Shown here piece by piece: positions 11,256-22,997 of a DNA stretch of 64,000 nt. This stretch comes from Endomychus coccineus (Eukaryota; Arthropoda; Insecta; Coleoptera; Endomychidae), in the NCBI GenBank assembly GCA_958510875.1, contig CAUEHT010000005.1:434001-498000 (forward strand), in the 5' to 3' direction. The notes under the pieces were generated by a model. The model did no database searches. It saw only the letters and a list, made by a program, of their open reading frames with translations, and was not told the DNA's origin. Each line of letters begins with the position of its first letter. Position 1 is the first letter of the stretch. Made by a program: the position numbers and the translations under genes.

Positions 11256-13296
11256 TTACTCGGAATTCGCCAGCGCTTCCCTATATTTGGGACATCCAGC
11301 ATTTCCGGCTCTGTGTCCTTTATTCGAGCATATTGGACAGTATGAGTTGTTCTGGCACTCTTTCACTTGGTGACCTACTTCTGCACATTTGACACATGCT
11401 TTGGATCTATCAGGTCCGTCACATTTCATCGCAATATGGTCGTAGCTCCAACATTTGTAGCATCTTTTCACCTCCCTCCTTGATTCGACTAAGCATCTCG
11501 TAGCGCCAATCAGTATGCGTTCTTTCTGTAGTATATTGGCTATGCCCTCTGTGGCTTTAATTGTGGCTATTTGACAGTTCCCATAGGTAGGTCTTAGATT
11601 ACTTACCACTATAGGGTTATGTTGTTCACTCATTTTCCGGCCCACAACGTTGGCAATTGCATTTTCTATCTCTTCTTTGGTTGTAATCGCGTCAATCTCT
11701 CGAATATGCAGCACCTTGTTTCTTCCTGCGCCTTTTGTTCGTACATTCTTGTCTCCCAATTTATCAATAATTCTTTCTCGCAGCGCTGTAAAATTTGCAT
11801 CTTTTTTGTCAATGGCCATCAGCAGATCCCCGTTTCGGGTTTGTCTGAGTGAGTTCACCTTAACATTTAGATTGGTAGCTACGATATCTTCCCTAACTTG
11901 CTTTAAAAGGTCCGCATAACTTTTCCCGTTACTTTTCACGAACAGCGCGTTTGTGTCTCGCTCTCTGTTTACCTTGGCCTTACTGTTTGTGTCGTTTTTG
12001 GTTTCCTCTTTGTTTCGTTTTTTCTTCTTTGGAACGCATATACAAATTCTTTTTCCCGATTGTCTAAAAGATATTTCTATAAGCTTTCTCAATTTGCTAA
12101 TCTCAATGTTTGTAATTCGAGGCATTGCAATTTTTTACCTATTATTCAAGGTCATGTTCTTACACAGTTCTCTGAAAACCTTCACAATCTCGATATCCTC
12201 TGTTTGTTTTATATTTAATTTATAAATAAGATTCTCCGAACTTTCCATTCTGCCTTCTTTCATAACTTTCAAGGTCTGGCTTATGCAGCATATATCGGAT
12301 TCACTTTCCATCTCCAATAATTCTGGGAATCTGTCTGCAAGTTGTTTATGAATACCCTTTTTTTTTGGTTCCTTCATTAACCAGCAGGCATACAGCTAAG
12401 TCATATTCTCGCTTCATCATAAAAGGATTTGCCTCTATTATTTCTGTGTTCTCATATACACTTTCAGGCCAGTCAGTTGCTAGTAGGTCCTTGGTGATGT
12501 CTTCATCTTCAAATTGGTCAATAGTCCGTCGAAGTCGTTTCTCGATTTCGTCTGCTTCTACGGTGCTAAAATCTGTTTGTGTTCCTATTGTAACTGTATC
12601 TACGGCTCCCTTTGTTTGATTTGGCACACTAACCACATGTTTAACTGGTTCCTGTATTTCTAGTGGTACCATCGTCTTTGCCGACTTGCTTTCCCTCCCA
12701 TCTGCCAAGCTTATATTTCTGTCTTCAACCAATTTGGTTAGGAAACCGTTAACTCTTTTGGAGGTTAGTTTATTTGCATAATCTTTCAGTCTAACAGCTA
12801 ACTCTTTAATTTCCCTCTTAGTGTTGGCACTTTCTTGAGTCAAGTTATTTAGTCCTTGGATTTCCCTGGCTACCGTGCAGAGTAATTTGTCTAAATAGTC
12901 CAACTCTACCTCATTCCTTTCTATTTCATCTTCAGCTCTTTGATCATCTTTTCTCTTCCTTTTCCCATCTATTATAATATCCTCAGGTGAACTTTCAATG
13001 TCAACAATTTCCATTGATGGCCACTGTTCTTCGGTTATCGTTCCTTTCTCCGGAGTGCTATCGAAAGTAAGAGTCGGTGACCTCATCAAACTTTTATTCG
13101 GGACAAACGGATCCATTTCATTTTTTCCAGTAGTTTTTGTTACCAAATCGGCCTGGTCACCTGCCGCTTGTGGTCCACAGTATTCGGTTAACGATCGACT
13201 AGAGCCTGTTCCAACACTCTTACAGTCGACCGATACTGGGGTATCCCCCCCCCTGCATCGTAAACTCGATTTCCTTTTTCGTGGCCATTTCATCAT
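11256..13296 (-). pseudogene. LINE ORF1 (gag-like, three CCHC knuckles)
   Basis: The first ATG is at 13296. The frame runs to about 12350, where a run of nine A residues (minus strand) shifts it. It continues in the frame 12377-12135, meets one in-frame TAA (12135-12137), and then runs to 11256. The N-terminal part is polar and charged. The C-terminal part holds three zinc knuckles between 11256 and 11470: CYKCWSYDHIAMKC, CVKCAEVGHQVKEC and CPICSNKGHRAGNAGC. These are typical of R1- and I-type gag proteins, which bind element RNA. With one slippage and one stop the protein is broken, but the lesions are few, which suggests a fairly young insertion. Confidence 0.85.
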
Positions 13297-13352
13297 CGTT
13301 TTGTCATCTAAGCCCCCTTACCTCGTCAAGGTCGCACGACTCCTTAAGGGGG

Positions 13353-13365
13353 GGAGTGATGGTCT
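13353..13365 (+). repeat. target-site duplication, right copy
   Basis: This is the second copy of GGAGTGATGGTCT, immediately downstream (plus sense) of the 5' end of the minus-strand LINE. Confidence 0.9.
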
Positions 13366-15130
13366 GGGAAAGTATAAGCTGTCTGTTCTATATGCCAGAC
13401 GTAAATACCAACATGAGAATGTCCCAACTATTCGAGAGGCATTCAGGGCACGCTACTTGGCTCTGCTTGCGTAGTACAAGGGTGCCATATGGCAGGCTAA
13501 AATTGAATCTTGGAGGAACTCTGTCGAAGGCGACCTTGGAAGGGACTCATGGGGGTTCGTTTACAAGCTCTCCAGCAAGAAGCTGGAACTTCCGTACACT
13601 CAGTACTCTACCACCAGAGATGACGTATCCCACACAATCGACAAGGCGAAACTCTAGAGCTGGTACTTCACCGTCTCATGCCCTCTGATGATACTGCGGA
13701 GGAAACATGGAAGTCGATCCCATCTTCAGTATTGCCGATCTTCGAAAGTGTGTTCAGGAAATTCCTAATGGAAAAGTCCCTGGGGCGGACCATATACCTG
13801 TCATTTACAAATCATCAAAGTCATCTGTCCTGCCATCGACTATTTCCTACTCGACTTATACAATGACTACTTAAGCTTTGGATATTCCCTGACGAACTGG
13901 AAACATGGCATCCTTAGAACAATCCTGATAGAGATTCTTCAGAACACAAATCCTTGCGTCCTATTACGCTTCTGCCTGAGCTGGGCAAACTCTTGAAGCG
14001 TCTAATTCTTGCGACAATATGCAACCATGTCCCTGAGCACAGTCTTCCAAGTCAGAGGCAGCCTGGCTCCCGCAGGGGCAAAAGCATCATCGATGCGATC
14101 TTACACCTGATCAACTCTGTCAGCAATTGTACCACTAAGTACGCCGTGCTAATTTTTGTTTACATTTCTGGTGCTTTTGACAATCTGTGGTGGCCGGCTG
14201 CTATTAATGCTCTAGACCTTGAAGGTATTCCCCATAAGGTCCTTACTCTAATTAAAGACTACCTCTCTGATCGATCAGTGAAATATGGCTCACTTCATCA
14301 TTTACGTATGTACGTTCTCCAAAGGCTGTCCACAAGGCTAAGTAATAGGATCAACTATTTGGAACAGGAACCGCCGGATGGGTGTTTCTAGGATGCCTAT
14401 GCGGATGACATTGTTGCAATGATATTCGCTGATTCTCGGCTCGAGTTCGAACGACCTACGTTTGCTCTCGGCGTGGACCTCTGACAACAAACTCTCTATT
14501 TGCGTCGAGAAGACGAAATACTTTCTTTTTGGAACTGAACTCGTCAGAGACCCACTCTTCAAGTTCGAAGGTAGAAACATCCACAGGGTAACGGAGCTAA
14601 GGCGTCTCGGCATTGTTATAGACCAAAAACTTCATTTCGGACAGCCCATTGCATATATCTCGGCCAAAGTCAAATCCATGTTCTAGGCTCTGAGACGGCA
14701 CATCAGACCAACGTATGGCATGATCTCGAATTCCTTGAGGATCATTCATCACCGAGCCATCGTGCCTCTCGCGAGCTATGGAATATTGGTCACAGAATCC
14801 GACTGGTTAAAAATGTCAAGATGCTAGACTCTGCCTTTCCACAGGGTCTTAACCTGTCGTAATTTTCATGTTCTCAGAGCTGAACTTGTTGGCGCACTTG
14901 GCTGGTTCCCCAATCGTAAGCAGGATCCACCTCGCCTAATAGAGCATCTCGAGGAATATCAGGAGCTCCTTGGTGCTTTTGCACCACCTTAACTCCAGCG
15001 CTCTCCTGTCGATTGGCGTTTCTTATGGTTGCCCCTTCCTTACTCGGACGGTTTGACGCGACGGCCACAAGTATTACTAGATATATGTTTGTGACGTCTT
15101 TGTACCTGTGCATGCAAAGGGATTGCGTCA
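13353..15130 (+). pseudogene. R1-like LINE (+), RT piece after nested insertion
   Basis: This continues the host LINE of the nested insertion. After the repeated target site come the linker, a GKVPG-like remnant (about 13770), then RT with MRPITLLPELGKLLKRLI (13954 onward), a motif-A region read as YISGAFDNLWW (14160-14190) and a thumb segment at 14462-14686 (KLSICVEKTKYFLFG). Motif C is only seen as YADDIVA across a frame change near 14400. The C-terminal region to about 15130 is decayed. Several stops and frameshifts make it a relic, older than the element inserted into it. Confidence 0.75.
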
Positions 15131-17252
15131 TATTTTTTTAATATGTTAAATGTTAATTTTCAGACACGCTTTTCAGCTTATCAAATAGACAACAGATCTG
15201 CACGTAAGAGGGTTAAGTCCAAGGTATCTCTGACTCTAATCCACTTGGATGAATCCGCAGCCCCACGTTGGAAATATTCCTAGATCGGAATTGATTTGTC
15301 GATAGTTGCATCTTATTGTTTGAGGCATCGCTCACCACATAAGCGATGGGTAGAGTGGGGACCTCATTTTCACTTTCATTAAAAGCGTGTAACTTTGGCA
15401 AAAACAGCAAACTACCTTACTCTTGTAAACCTACAGATCAATTTTGAAATTCAAGATAAATGTTAGGTGAGAACTCGAACATTTGAAAGAATCTGCAAAT
15501 CAATTTTGAAATTCAACATAAAAGTTAGGTGAGAACTCGAATCATCTAAACATAGCTATTCGTACCGAAGTTAGCTATTCGAAGTTGAAATAAAGAAAAT
15601 TAAGTGACTGTTGATAGTATACGTAAGCGAGTCCGGGTGCTGAAACCGAACGAGTACCACACTAGTACGCATTTCACCTGCACCGCTTGTGAGTTCCATA
15701 TACCGTATATCGCTTTGAGTACGAACTAATTAAAACAATTTTCGTTTATACTCTGACTACCCGATAGGTAAACCTATGATGTTTGAAGAACATCGTGTGA
15801 ACCAGAGGTGGAATATTGGGAGAGGATATAGGCATTCGAATTTTTCTTCAATGTTTGAAGGTTATAAAGAGTTCCACAATGTCGCTGTTCGTGATATAGT
15901 ATATTCCTTGCTAGGTTGCAGTTCCTCCGCTTAATTTTGACTCTTCTCACTTCCCTTCTTGTTGCTTTAATAATAACATAAGTTAGTTTCGTTTAAATCA
16001 TCTCTTCATTCCGCAAATAAATTCATTAGTGGAAGGTCCCGAATTTTATAACTCTGTTCCATCACTTACAGTATTAAAAGAATAATTAACCGATAAGCAT
16101 TAAATACGATCAAAGTCAGTAATTTAGTACTATTTATTCTGCCCCGCCATCTGGGCTCTGGTTATTTTCTCCCCTGAGACACTACCATGGGATAAAAGCT
16201 GTCTATAGACAGAATTGTGATTAATATTGAGGACCCTAGCTAAAGTTCATGATGAGGAGTAGCATAAATAACAATTTGTCGCTCGAAAATCAAAATAAAC
16301 CAACTGGATTCAGATCCGATAAAGTTGAAGGACCGTTATATACCGTCGTAAATGCAAAAGCCAACAGTCAATAAAGCACGCCACAAATAGACGCCTACAA
16401 GCAGGGACCGTTGAAAATAGTTACCGAAGGATTATTCAATTCGTGTTGTTTTTTTTTCCATAACCGGAATATCGAAAAGAAAAGTTGAATAATTCATAGC
16501 TGTTGAACCGGTTATCCGAAATAATGAAGTTTGAAATATTTGAAATATAGTGAGATAACGAAGCAAGCTACAATCATGTTGTTTGATCATCCCGGGAGCT
16601 GTGCGATATTCACGAATTTTTCAACGTAGACATGTATTGCATGATACAAAAATAATACAATCTCTTTGAGTACGCAACATATACTTCCCCTCCTAGAAAA
16701 TGACATAGTAAAATGTCAAGGAGAAAGTAACTATCTTTGTAAGTAGGGACGATTTAGGTAGACAGTCTAATCAGATGTTGGTAAGCATTATCACTGTATT
16801 ACCGGCCCATAACGTCACAGGTCTAGAGATCCATGTAGCACCTTCTGCGGGGGTCGCTGATCGATAGGTTCGAAACATATCTGTACATATTCAGAATAAT
16901 ATATTTAGGAATTGAAAGTAGGGATGTCCGTCTTCAGAGTTAACTTACAAAATTCGCCCTAAGGTCCAGATTAATGGAGCTGCATTATCTTCCTTTAAGA
17001 GTACCACGTCTCCTAGTTTATCTCTCTCATCTTTTCCCCTGTCGCCAATATTTTCAGAGTGAACCACAAATCGTTGTATTTCGGTGATTATATTGAAGAA
17101 ACATTTTAACCTAGAAACCTCCAAAGATACATAACACGTATAAATACTGTGTTGGCTTATATGTATCTCATTCCCCTCATGTCAAACTGCGAAAATAATT
17201 CGATTGTAATAGTTAATAAAGTAGTAGTAGAGTAATAAATATAGACAGTATC
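15131..17252. other. no gene; contains diverged repeat sequence
   Basis: No coding region was recognised. A near-duplicate phrase (CAATTTTGAAATTCAA plus GTTAGGTGAGAACTCGAA) occurs twice at 15438-15541. The LTR-like repeat copy 2 at 15640-16240 lies here. Confidence 0.4.
15640..16240 (+). repeat. dispersed LTR-like repeat, copy 2
   Basis: Diverged counterpart, in opposite orientation, of 2760-3500. The clearest shared stretch is 16137-16230 (TCTGCC...CTGGTTATTT...TGAGACACTACC...GGGATAAAAGCTGTC). It has no primer-binding-site-like sequence next to it. Confidence 0.3.
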
Positions 17253-17459
17253 ATGGAGCTCTATTGTTCAACCACGGTCAGTACACACACTCATAATAGA
17301 CTATATCGCGAATATTTGTTGAATATTCTTCAAATCTATGGGACTACGACTGACTTCGGTTCTATAATTTTAGTTGCATATGAAGAAACAATGAGACTTT
17401 ATAATTACTCTGAAGAGAATGCGAGTGTATGTGGGTATGTAATGAGAAACAAAATATAA
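17253..17459 (+). CDS. unrecognised 68-residue ORF
   Basis: ATG at 17253 and TAA at 17457-17459, with AATAAA at 17458-17463 overlapping the stop. There is no known domain, signal peptide or membrane segment. It could be a small gene or a last exon, but an open frame of this size occurs by chance in AT-rich DNA. Confidence 0.25.
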   Translation: MELYCSTTVSTHTHNRLYREYLLNILQIYGTTTDFGSIILVAYEETMRLYNYSEENASVCGYVMRNKI

Positions 17460-17524
17460 TAAAGGTGAGATATTATGTTTTATATTTGATTCCTCTATTA
17501 ATTTCGTAATTTATATATAATAAA

Positions 17525-18000
17525 CTAGTTGATTTTACGGGCTACGCCCCGCTAAGATGCAGTTTTTTTACGTGCAACGCCTTTTTGATAGTTTAGTCGT
17601 GGAGAGTGAGTGATAACCTTCATGTGAGGCGTATGGGCACCTTTAGGTTGTCACTGTGACAGACGTCGCTCTGGCAGTTGTAGGTTATATGGAGATGGGT
17701 ACGCGTTTATAGAAACTTTTACTATTAGCACGTGTCACAAGTTATTCTATGGTTTGGATCGTATGTCACTTTGACATTTATTGGTTAGATAGATTGAGAG
17801 TGGTAGATATTCATAGAAGAGTATAAAATTGGAATGGAGTCAAATCTTAGTCGAAGGTATAGTTCAAGAGTACTTTCTTGAATTTGTGACGTACGTCACT
17901 TGGCCAATTCTAGGTTATATAATTCAATCATTGAAACTTCAAGTATTGCAAAAGAAAATGTTCATAAAATATAGTAAAAACTGGTCTCTCATCTTCACAA
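17525..18000 (-). mobile_element. Helitron 3' end (isolated copy)
   Basis: On the minus strand the sequence ends ...GGGGCGTAGCCCG-TAAAATCAA-CTAG (CTAG at 17525-17528), with plus-strand A just outside. This is a classic Helitron 3' terminus: a hairpin about ten bases before CTAG, inserted next to T. The same end starts each unit of the array at 27.9-37.7 kb. Similarity is clear to about 17700 and fades after that. Confidence 0.7.
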
Positions 18001-18194
18001 TACGATGAATCTGTCGTATACCTGAGACAGATATGTACCCCTCACATTTATTATAGTATTATATAATTATTATACACGTGCATTTACATGAAGCTATGTG
18101 TGTTTTGTTGTTATTATTATTATAAGATGGATATTGGGCGTGTTCAAGTACATTATATAGACCATTCTGTGATTTTTTAACGTACGCGTGATAA

Positions 18195-18300
18195 GGCACG
18201 CGCGCGCACATACATACACACACACTTACATACACGTACACTCACTTACATACACACACATACAAACACATTAACACGTATTTACACATGCATATTTGCA
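18195..18300. repeat. (CA)n/(TACA)n low-complexity tract
   Basis: Degenerate dinucleotide and tetranucleotide run (ACACACAC, CATACATA). Confidence 0.7.
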
Positions 18301-19500
18301 TTCACAGGCACATTTTATGATTTTTTTATGTTTAAAAAAATATCTGTATCACCTAACATAGTATCATATTGCTAATAAAGTATAACAACGATGATTACCG
18401 TGTAAAAATATATGCAAATACCTACATTTTGTCGCCAAGCAGATGTCAATAGGATGAAAAGGACATGAGATATGTCAATTTGAAAATTAGCTAAAAAATT
18501 GAATTAAATTCGAATTTTTCAAAAACTATTCAATATTTTAACTTGAAATTTGGAGGGCAGTTTTAAAGCCATAAAACCTATCTTCAGTCCAAATTTCAGC
18601 TAAATCGATTGGAAACTGCCCGAGTTAGCCGTCACGCAAGTTCCCATGCATTTGTGTATACATATATATCTATTGCGAGGAAGGGGGAGGTCGGATTAAA
18701 TTAAAATTTGAACTGGGAGTTCCTCAAACATTTATAATAAAATGGTTCCAGTTTGGTATCTTAATTCTTAATACAACTGGAGATAGCAATTTTTTTTTGA
18801 CGAACTTCCCCTAAAAATGTCCAAAATACCCCAAAAAGGTTAAAAAAAAGGGGTTGCGGTCAATTTAGGAGGTAGAAATTTTAGACTTTAGTTTTATACA
18901 CCAACACAAACATTTTGCGTGGGATCGCGTTAAACCATACAAAATTTTAGATCAAAATGTTTCACATCCTCTACTATATAGCTGTAAGACAAAGTGTTAC
19001 TTGCTAAATTTCATTCCCTTCCACGTTACAACATCATGCCTATACATCTACATACATCAACAATAATAATATCAACATTACGGATTTTCTTGTGAAATGA
19101 GTACATCAATTTGTTTCTACTCAATGTTGAACATTTAAAGAGTATGAGACAATCGAGACGGATTGACACGTTTCAATATCAACATTATATGTAATATAAG
19201 TAAGTGATAGAACTTACGGTCCTTATATGTGTATTATATTTTTGAAAGCTGAAATCTTGGTTCAAACTTGTCAATACAGCTTTCAACAAAAAAACAATTA
19301 CATTTTTGTAGCATCTTATTAAAATCAAACAATTTGACAATTTGATAAATCACAACACCCGTGTTACTGCTTTATGTGTGTGACACAGAATTGTTTGGAT
19401 ATTTAACAAATTCAAGTAAAATTATTGTGAAATTTTGAAATTCAATTTATTCTATGATGGAAAGATAAGCATTTACGTTTTATTCTACGATTTGCTACTT
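18301..19500. other. no gene recognised
   Basis: AT-rich sequence. The stretch 18480-18650, with the ATTTCAGCTAAATCGATTGG type of wording, looks like a decayed repeat but cannot be assigned. Confidence 0.35.
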
Positions 19501-19523
19501 TACTAATGAAAATATAGGGCGCG

Positions 19524-19527
<4 letters not shown>

Positions 19528-19578
<51 letters not shown>
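19528..19578. repeat. (TA)n microsatellite
   Basis: About 25 TA units. It is one of many (TA)n tracts next to PLE ends in this window. Confidence 0.9.
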
Positions 19579-19581
<3 letters not shown>

Positions 19582-19623
19582 AAGTTTAAAGTTTCTTTGC
19601 CTAATTGGCCACTATCGTGTATG

Positions 19624-19786
19624 TAACTTAAGAGATATAGTATTAAATTTTCTGAATTATGAAGATAACTTAGATAATTTAACATAGGATTATAAAGATG
19701 AATAAACGTAAAAGATTGAACCATAGGCTAATTATTATCTAAGTTATCTTCATAATTCAGAAAATTTAATACTATATCTCTTAAGT

Positions 19787-19788
<2 letters not shown>
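19624..19788. repeat. perfect 55 bp inverted repeat
   Basis: Arms 19624-19678 and 19734-19788 match perfectly in reverse complement around a 55 bp spacer. It lies between two (TA)n tracts just outside the PLE and looks like rearranged flanking DNA. Confidence 0.85.
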
Positions 19789-19818
<30 letters not shown>

Positions 19819-19858
19819 TATATATTCTTTTGTTGATATTCTTGAACCATTTGTAATA

Positions 19859-20057
19859 TTTGTATGTTTTCTTGGTATATTGGTTCGTATATATACTGAT
19901 AATGAAATAAAAATTCTGTTTTGACGTTTCGACAACGTTTATTGCCTTTATCAAAATTGTTGATTGAAATTAGTGTTTCCATGTAATTTAGAAAAGAATA
20001 GATGATTTCGATTAATGAAATGCGTCTGCAGCCGACTTGTGTTTTAAGATCCAATTA
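19859..20057 (-). repeat. PLE family A terminal repeat, left
   Basis: Reverse complement of 22601-22799. Its first half (TGTATGTTTTCTTGGTATAT...) is also found in the chimeric repeats at 45056 and 49293. Confidence 0.9.
19920..19958 (-). ncRNA. degenerate hammerhead-like motif, family A left
   Basis: The minus strand reads UUGAUAA-A-GGCAA-loop-UUGUC-GAAACGUC, with UUU/AAA flanks able to pair. Relative to the hammerhead core CUGANGA...GAAA, C3 is U and G8 is A, so the base pair between those positions could still form. The match is weaker than in families B, C and D. Confidence 0.35.
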
Positions 20058-20371
20058 AAACTGCAGAAAACATTGGATCGGTTGTGTGTGAAAGAGTAAT
20101 GTATGGCTAACTACAATTTGAAATAGATTGAATTTGATTAAATACAAGACATTCCAATATTGTACAATTATAAATATCTATGAATTATTGTATGAATTAG
20201 TTACTCTATGATGAGTATTTCTATCATAACTATTCAAGTTTAAGATAATTCTATGGAATTTAACCTCAAAATTGTTATTCTATAGTGTCATAGTTAAATA
20301 ATACTTCATCTTTTTTAGGTTGAATTTTAAATAGACAATGGAAAGTGGCACTTCAAATTAATAAAATTTTG

Positions 20372-22621
20372 TTAAGTTTGAATTAGATTATTGTACAGTT
20401 TCGAAAGATTGGAATCTATTTTGTCATTTACACAATTGTTCTTTTTAATTTGAATAGATTCTAATATCAAACGTTTGTTGTCGTTTGTTTCAATATTTAA
20501 AATTTTTGTATTGTTGTAGTCGAAAGTATGGTTAGTGTCTTTCACATGTTTATTGAGCGCAGTTGATGAATTTTTGGTATATTTGTGGCCATTTAATCTT
20601 TTTTCGAGGTATTGTGAAGATTGGCCAATATATACCTTTTCGCAATCTTTGCAAGGGATGGAATAAACAGTATGGGTTATTTTTTTGAAAGGTACGCTGC
20701 TTTTTAATTTTGTAAAGAGACTTTTCTGATTTAAATAACTCTTATGACATATATGTAGGTCATAAGGTTTCACTATATTACAAATTTTCTCTGAAAGTCC
20801 ACTGATATATGGTAGTGATATGTAATGCCTATCATTAGTTTTCTCATTATTGGTATTGATTCCACCAAATGAGTTATAAAATTTATGAATTTTGTCTTTA
20901 GTTATCGAATTTACTAAATCAATGGGATAACCATTTCTTATTAAAGTTTCTTTTGTTTTTGTAATAGATATAGTTCTCAGTTCAGGAGAACTTAGTCGAA
21001 TAGCTCTATCTATTAGATTTATAATAACATTTTTCTTATATTTTTTAGGTATATTAGAATTGAAATTAGTATACCTTCCTGACCAAGTAGGTTTGGTATA
21101 CCATTTTGTTAGAATTTTGTTATCATTTGATTTTCTTACTAAAGTTAAATCTAAAAAATTTATTTCGTTATGATTTTCTAATTCAATCGTAAATTGTAAC
21201 TTATGGTGAAAGGAATTGAAAGAATTCAAAAATTCATTACATTTGTTTTCAGGGATTGCAGCAATACAATCATCAACATATCTTTTGAAGAAGGCTATAT
21301 TATAATTTAGTTGAGATACTACTTTTTCTTCAAGGAATTCCATTACTATTTGGGCTATGATACTTGATATTGGAGAGCCCATTGCACAACCATCTAATTG
21401 TTTATAACAATCATCTTTATATTGTAAAAAATTAGCGGTGAATGTATATTCTATAGCTGTTAAGAACTCATTCATAGGTAAATTTGTATATAGTTTTATT
21501 TCATCCCATTTATTTTGAATTATTTGTTTAGCTAATTCTAAAGGGATATTTGTATATAAAGATGTGACATCTAGTGATACTAAGATATAGTTTTTAGGTA
21601 TTGTAATTTTGTTAATGAATTCCTTGAAATCCCAAGAATCTTTGATGTAAAATTCATTTTTGTAAGCTATGTTTTTTAGTATGTTGGATAAGTATTTAGC
21701 CATTTCATAAAAAGGTGATTGAATGCTGCATACTACAGGTCGCATCGGTATATTAGGTTTATGAATTTTGGGTAAACCATATATTTTTGGAGGATGAGCA
21801 TTATGTATCGTTAATTGTCTATGAATGTATTTTGAAATATATTTCTTTTCAAACCATTTTTTTACTAAGTTATTATTTTTAGTTTGGTAAATATTAGTTG
21901 GGTTGTTATTTAGTTTCTTATATACTTCAGGATCATTCAACATTGTAGACATTTTATCCTCATATTCATTTGTGTCCATGATAACAGTTTTATTACCTTT
22001 ATCTGCTTTTAAGATAGTAATTTGTGGGTTAGATTTGATGAATTGTTTGGTTTCTTTGAAATTTTTGATTGATTTGTTATTTTTATTATTAAATTTATTA
22101 TTTTTAACTGTTTGTTTGAAATTAGTTATTGTGTTTATACATTTTGATCTTATCTCATTCGCTATTTGAGTAGGTTTTTTAGCAATTTCAGTTTCAAGTG
22201 AAGAAATTATGTTATTAATAGGTATTTGTCTTTCGTTATATAGAGTATTACTAAATTTCTCACCGAGAGCTAAAGTGTCTATTACATTTTTTGGAACATT
22301 TGTTTGAGATAAATTCATTAGCCAATTATTATCAACTATGAGATCTCTTTTGTTATTGTTATTTAATTTATTTATTTTCTCAATATTTCTATGTTTAATT
22401 TTATTAAAGTTTTTTTCAAATTTTTGAGTTTCTAATTCTAAATACGTATTGTAGATTTGAGTAGGTAGGATATTTTTCATTGTAGATTTGGTTCTGCCTA
22501 TGTTATTTTCAGTTTGTTTTACATTTTTACAAGTGTCAGATATTAAGAGGTTTAATACTTTTAATTGAAACGTTTCTTTGAATTGAAGATAAGTATTATC
22601 TAATTGGATCTTAAAACACAA
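20372..22621 (-). CDS. PLE reverse transcriptase with GIY-YIG endonuclease
   Basis: A single open frame of 749 codons. It opens with TTG at 22621, inside the terminal repeat; the first ATG is residue 48, near 22480. Motifs by residue: KADKGNKTVIMD (about 205-216), YGLPKIHKP (281-289), SLDVTSLYTNIPLE (349-362, motif A with Asp), CAMGSP (about 412-417), RYVDD (447-451, motif C) and a C-terminal GIY-YIG domain (about 650-680, VYSIPC and VYIGQSS). All catalytic RT residues are present, the length is normal for a PLE and there is no internal stop. The protein is very Asn/Lys-rich, matching the AT bias. It would copy element RNA and nick target DNA. Potentially active. Confidence 0.92.
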   Translation of the reverse strand: MCFKIQLDNTYLQFKETFQLKVLNLLISDTCKNVKQTENNIGRTKSTMKNILPTQIYNTYLELETQKFEKNFNKIKHRNIEKINKLNNNNKRDLIVDNNWLMNLSQTNVPKNVIDTLALGEKFSNTLYNERQIPINNIISSLETEIAKKPTQIANEIRSKCINTITNFKQTVKNNKFNNKNNKSIKNFKETKQFIKSNPQITILKADKGNKTVIMDTNEYEDKMSTMLNDPEVYKKLNNNPTNIYQTKNNNLVKKWFEKKYISKYIHRQLTIHNAHPPKIYGLPKIHKPNIPMRPVVCSIQSPFYEMAKYLSNILKNIAYKNEFYIKDSWDFKEFINKITIPKNYILVSLDVTSLYTNIPLELAKQIIQNKWDEIKLYTNLPMNEFLTAIEYTFTANFLQYKDDCYKQLDGCAMGSPISSIIAQIVMEFLEEKVVSQLNYNIAFFKRYVDDCIAAIPENKCNEFLNSFNSFHHKLQFTIELENHNEINFLDLTLVRKSNDNKILTKWYTKPTWSGRYTNFNSNIPKKYKKNVIINLIDRAIRLSSPELRTISITKTKETLIRNGYPIDLVNSITKDKIHKFYNSFGGINTNNEKTNDRHYISLPYISGLSEKICNIVKPYDLHICHKSYLNQKSLFTKLKSSVPFKKITHTVYSIPCKDCEKVYIGQSSQYLEKRLNGHKYTKNSSTALNKHVKDTNHTFDYNNTKILNIETNDNKRLILESIQIKKNNCVNDKIDSNLSKLYNNLIQT

Positions 22622-22797
22622 GTCGGCTGCAGACGCATTTCATTAATCGAAATCATCTATTCTTTTCTAAATTACATGGAAACACTAATTTCAATCAACA
22701 ATTTTGATAAAGGCAATAAACGTTGTCGAAACGTCAAAACAGAATTTTTATTTCATTATCAGTATATATACGAACCAATATACCAAGAAAACATACA

Positions 22798-22799
<2 letters not shown>
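22601..22799 (+). repeat. PLE family A terminal repeat, right
   Basis: Inverted partner of 19859-20057. The coding frame begins inside it. Confidence 0.9.
22700..22738 (+). ncRNA. degenerate hammerhead-like motif, family A right
   Basis: Plus-strand counterpart of 19920-19958, with the same UUGAUAA...GAAACGUC layout. Confidence 0.35.
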
Positions 22800-22834
<35 letters not shown>

Positions 22835-22997
22835 AAGTTTGAAATATAAATAATAACATTGTATTATAATTTGTACGTGTGGTATTTATTCAAATACATT
22901 TACGATCATTGAAGGAATCATCTATGGATGATTGACAACCAAATGTTGATATGTAAAGTTTCGCTTTTGTTATTTGACGCCATTTCATTATTTCAAA

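Larger units (their letters stand above)
9537..13352 (-). mobile_element. R1-like non-LTR retrotransposon, internally deleted
   Basis: The boundaries come from the 13 bp duplication and from the T run at 9537-9552, which is the poly(A) tail seen from the plus strand. The order 5' to 3' on the minus strand is ORF1 (gag), AP-type endonuclease, RT and poly(A). It is shorter than a usual R1-like element because of two internal deletions in ORF2, one inside the RT and one after the YADD motif, which removes the thumb and the rest. The element sits inside another R1-like LINE of opposite orientation. Confidence 0.88.
19789..22831 (-). mobile_element. Penelope-like element, family A
   Basis: One long RT/GIY-YIG frame lies between two copies, in inverted orientation, of a 199 bp terminal repeat (19859-20057 and 22601-22799), with (TA)n at both outer sides. 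PLEs are known to carry terminal repeats in direct or inverted orientation. The coding frame is intact and the terminal copies are near identical, so this is probably a recent insertion. Confidence 0.88.
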
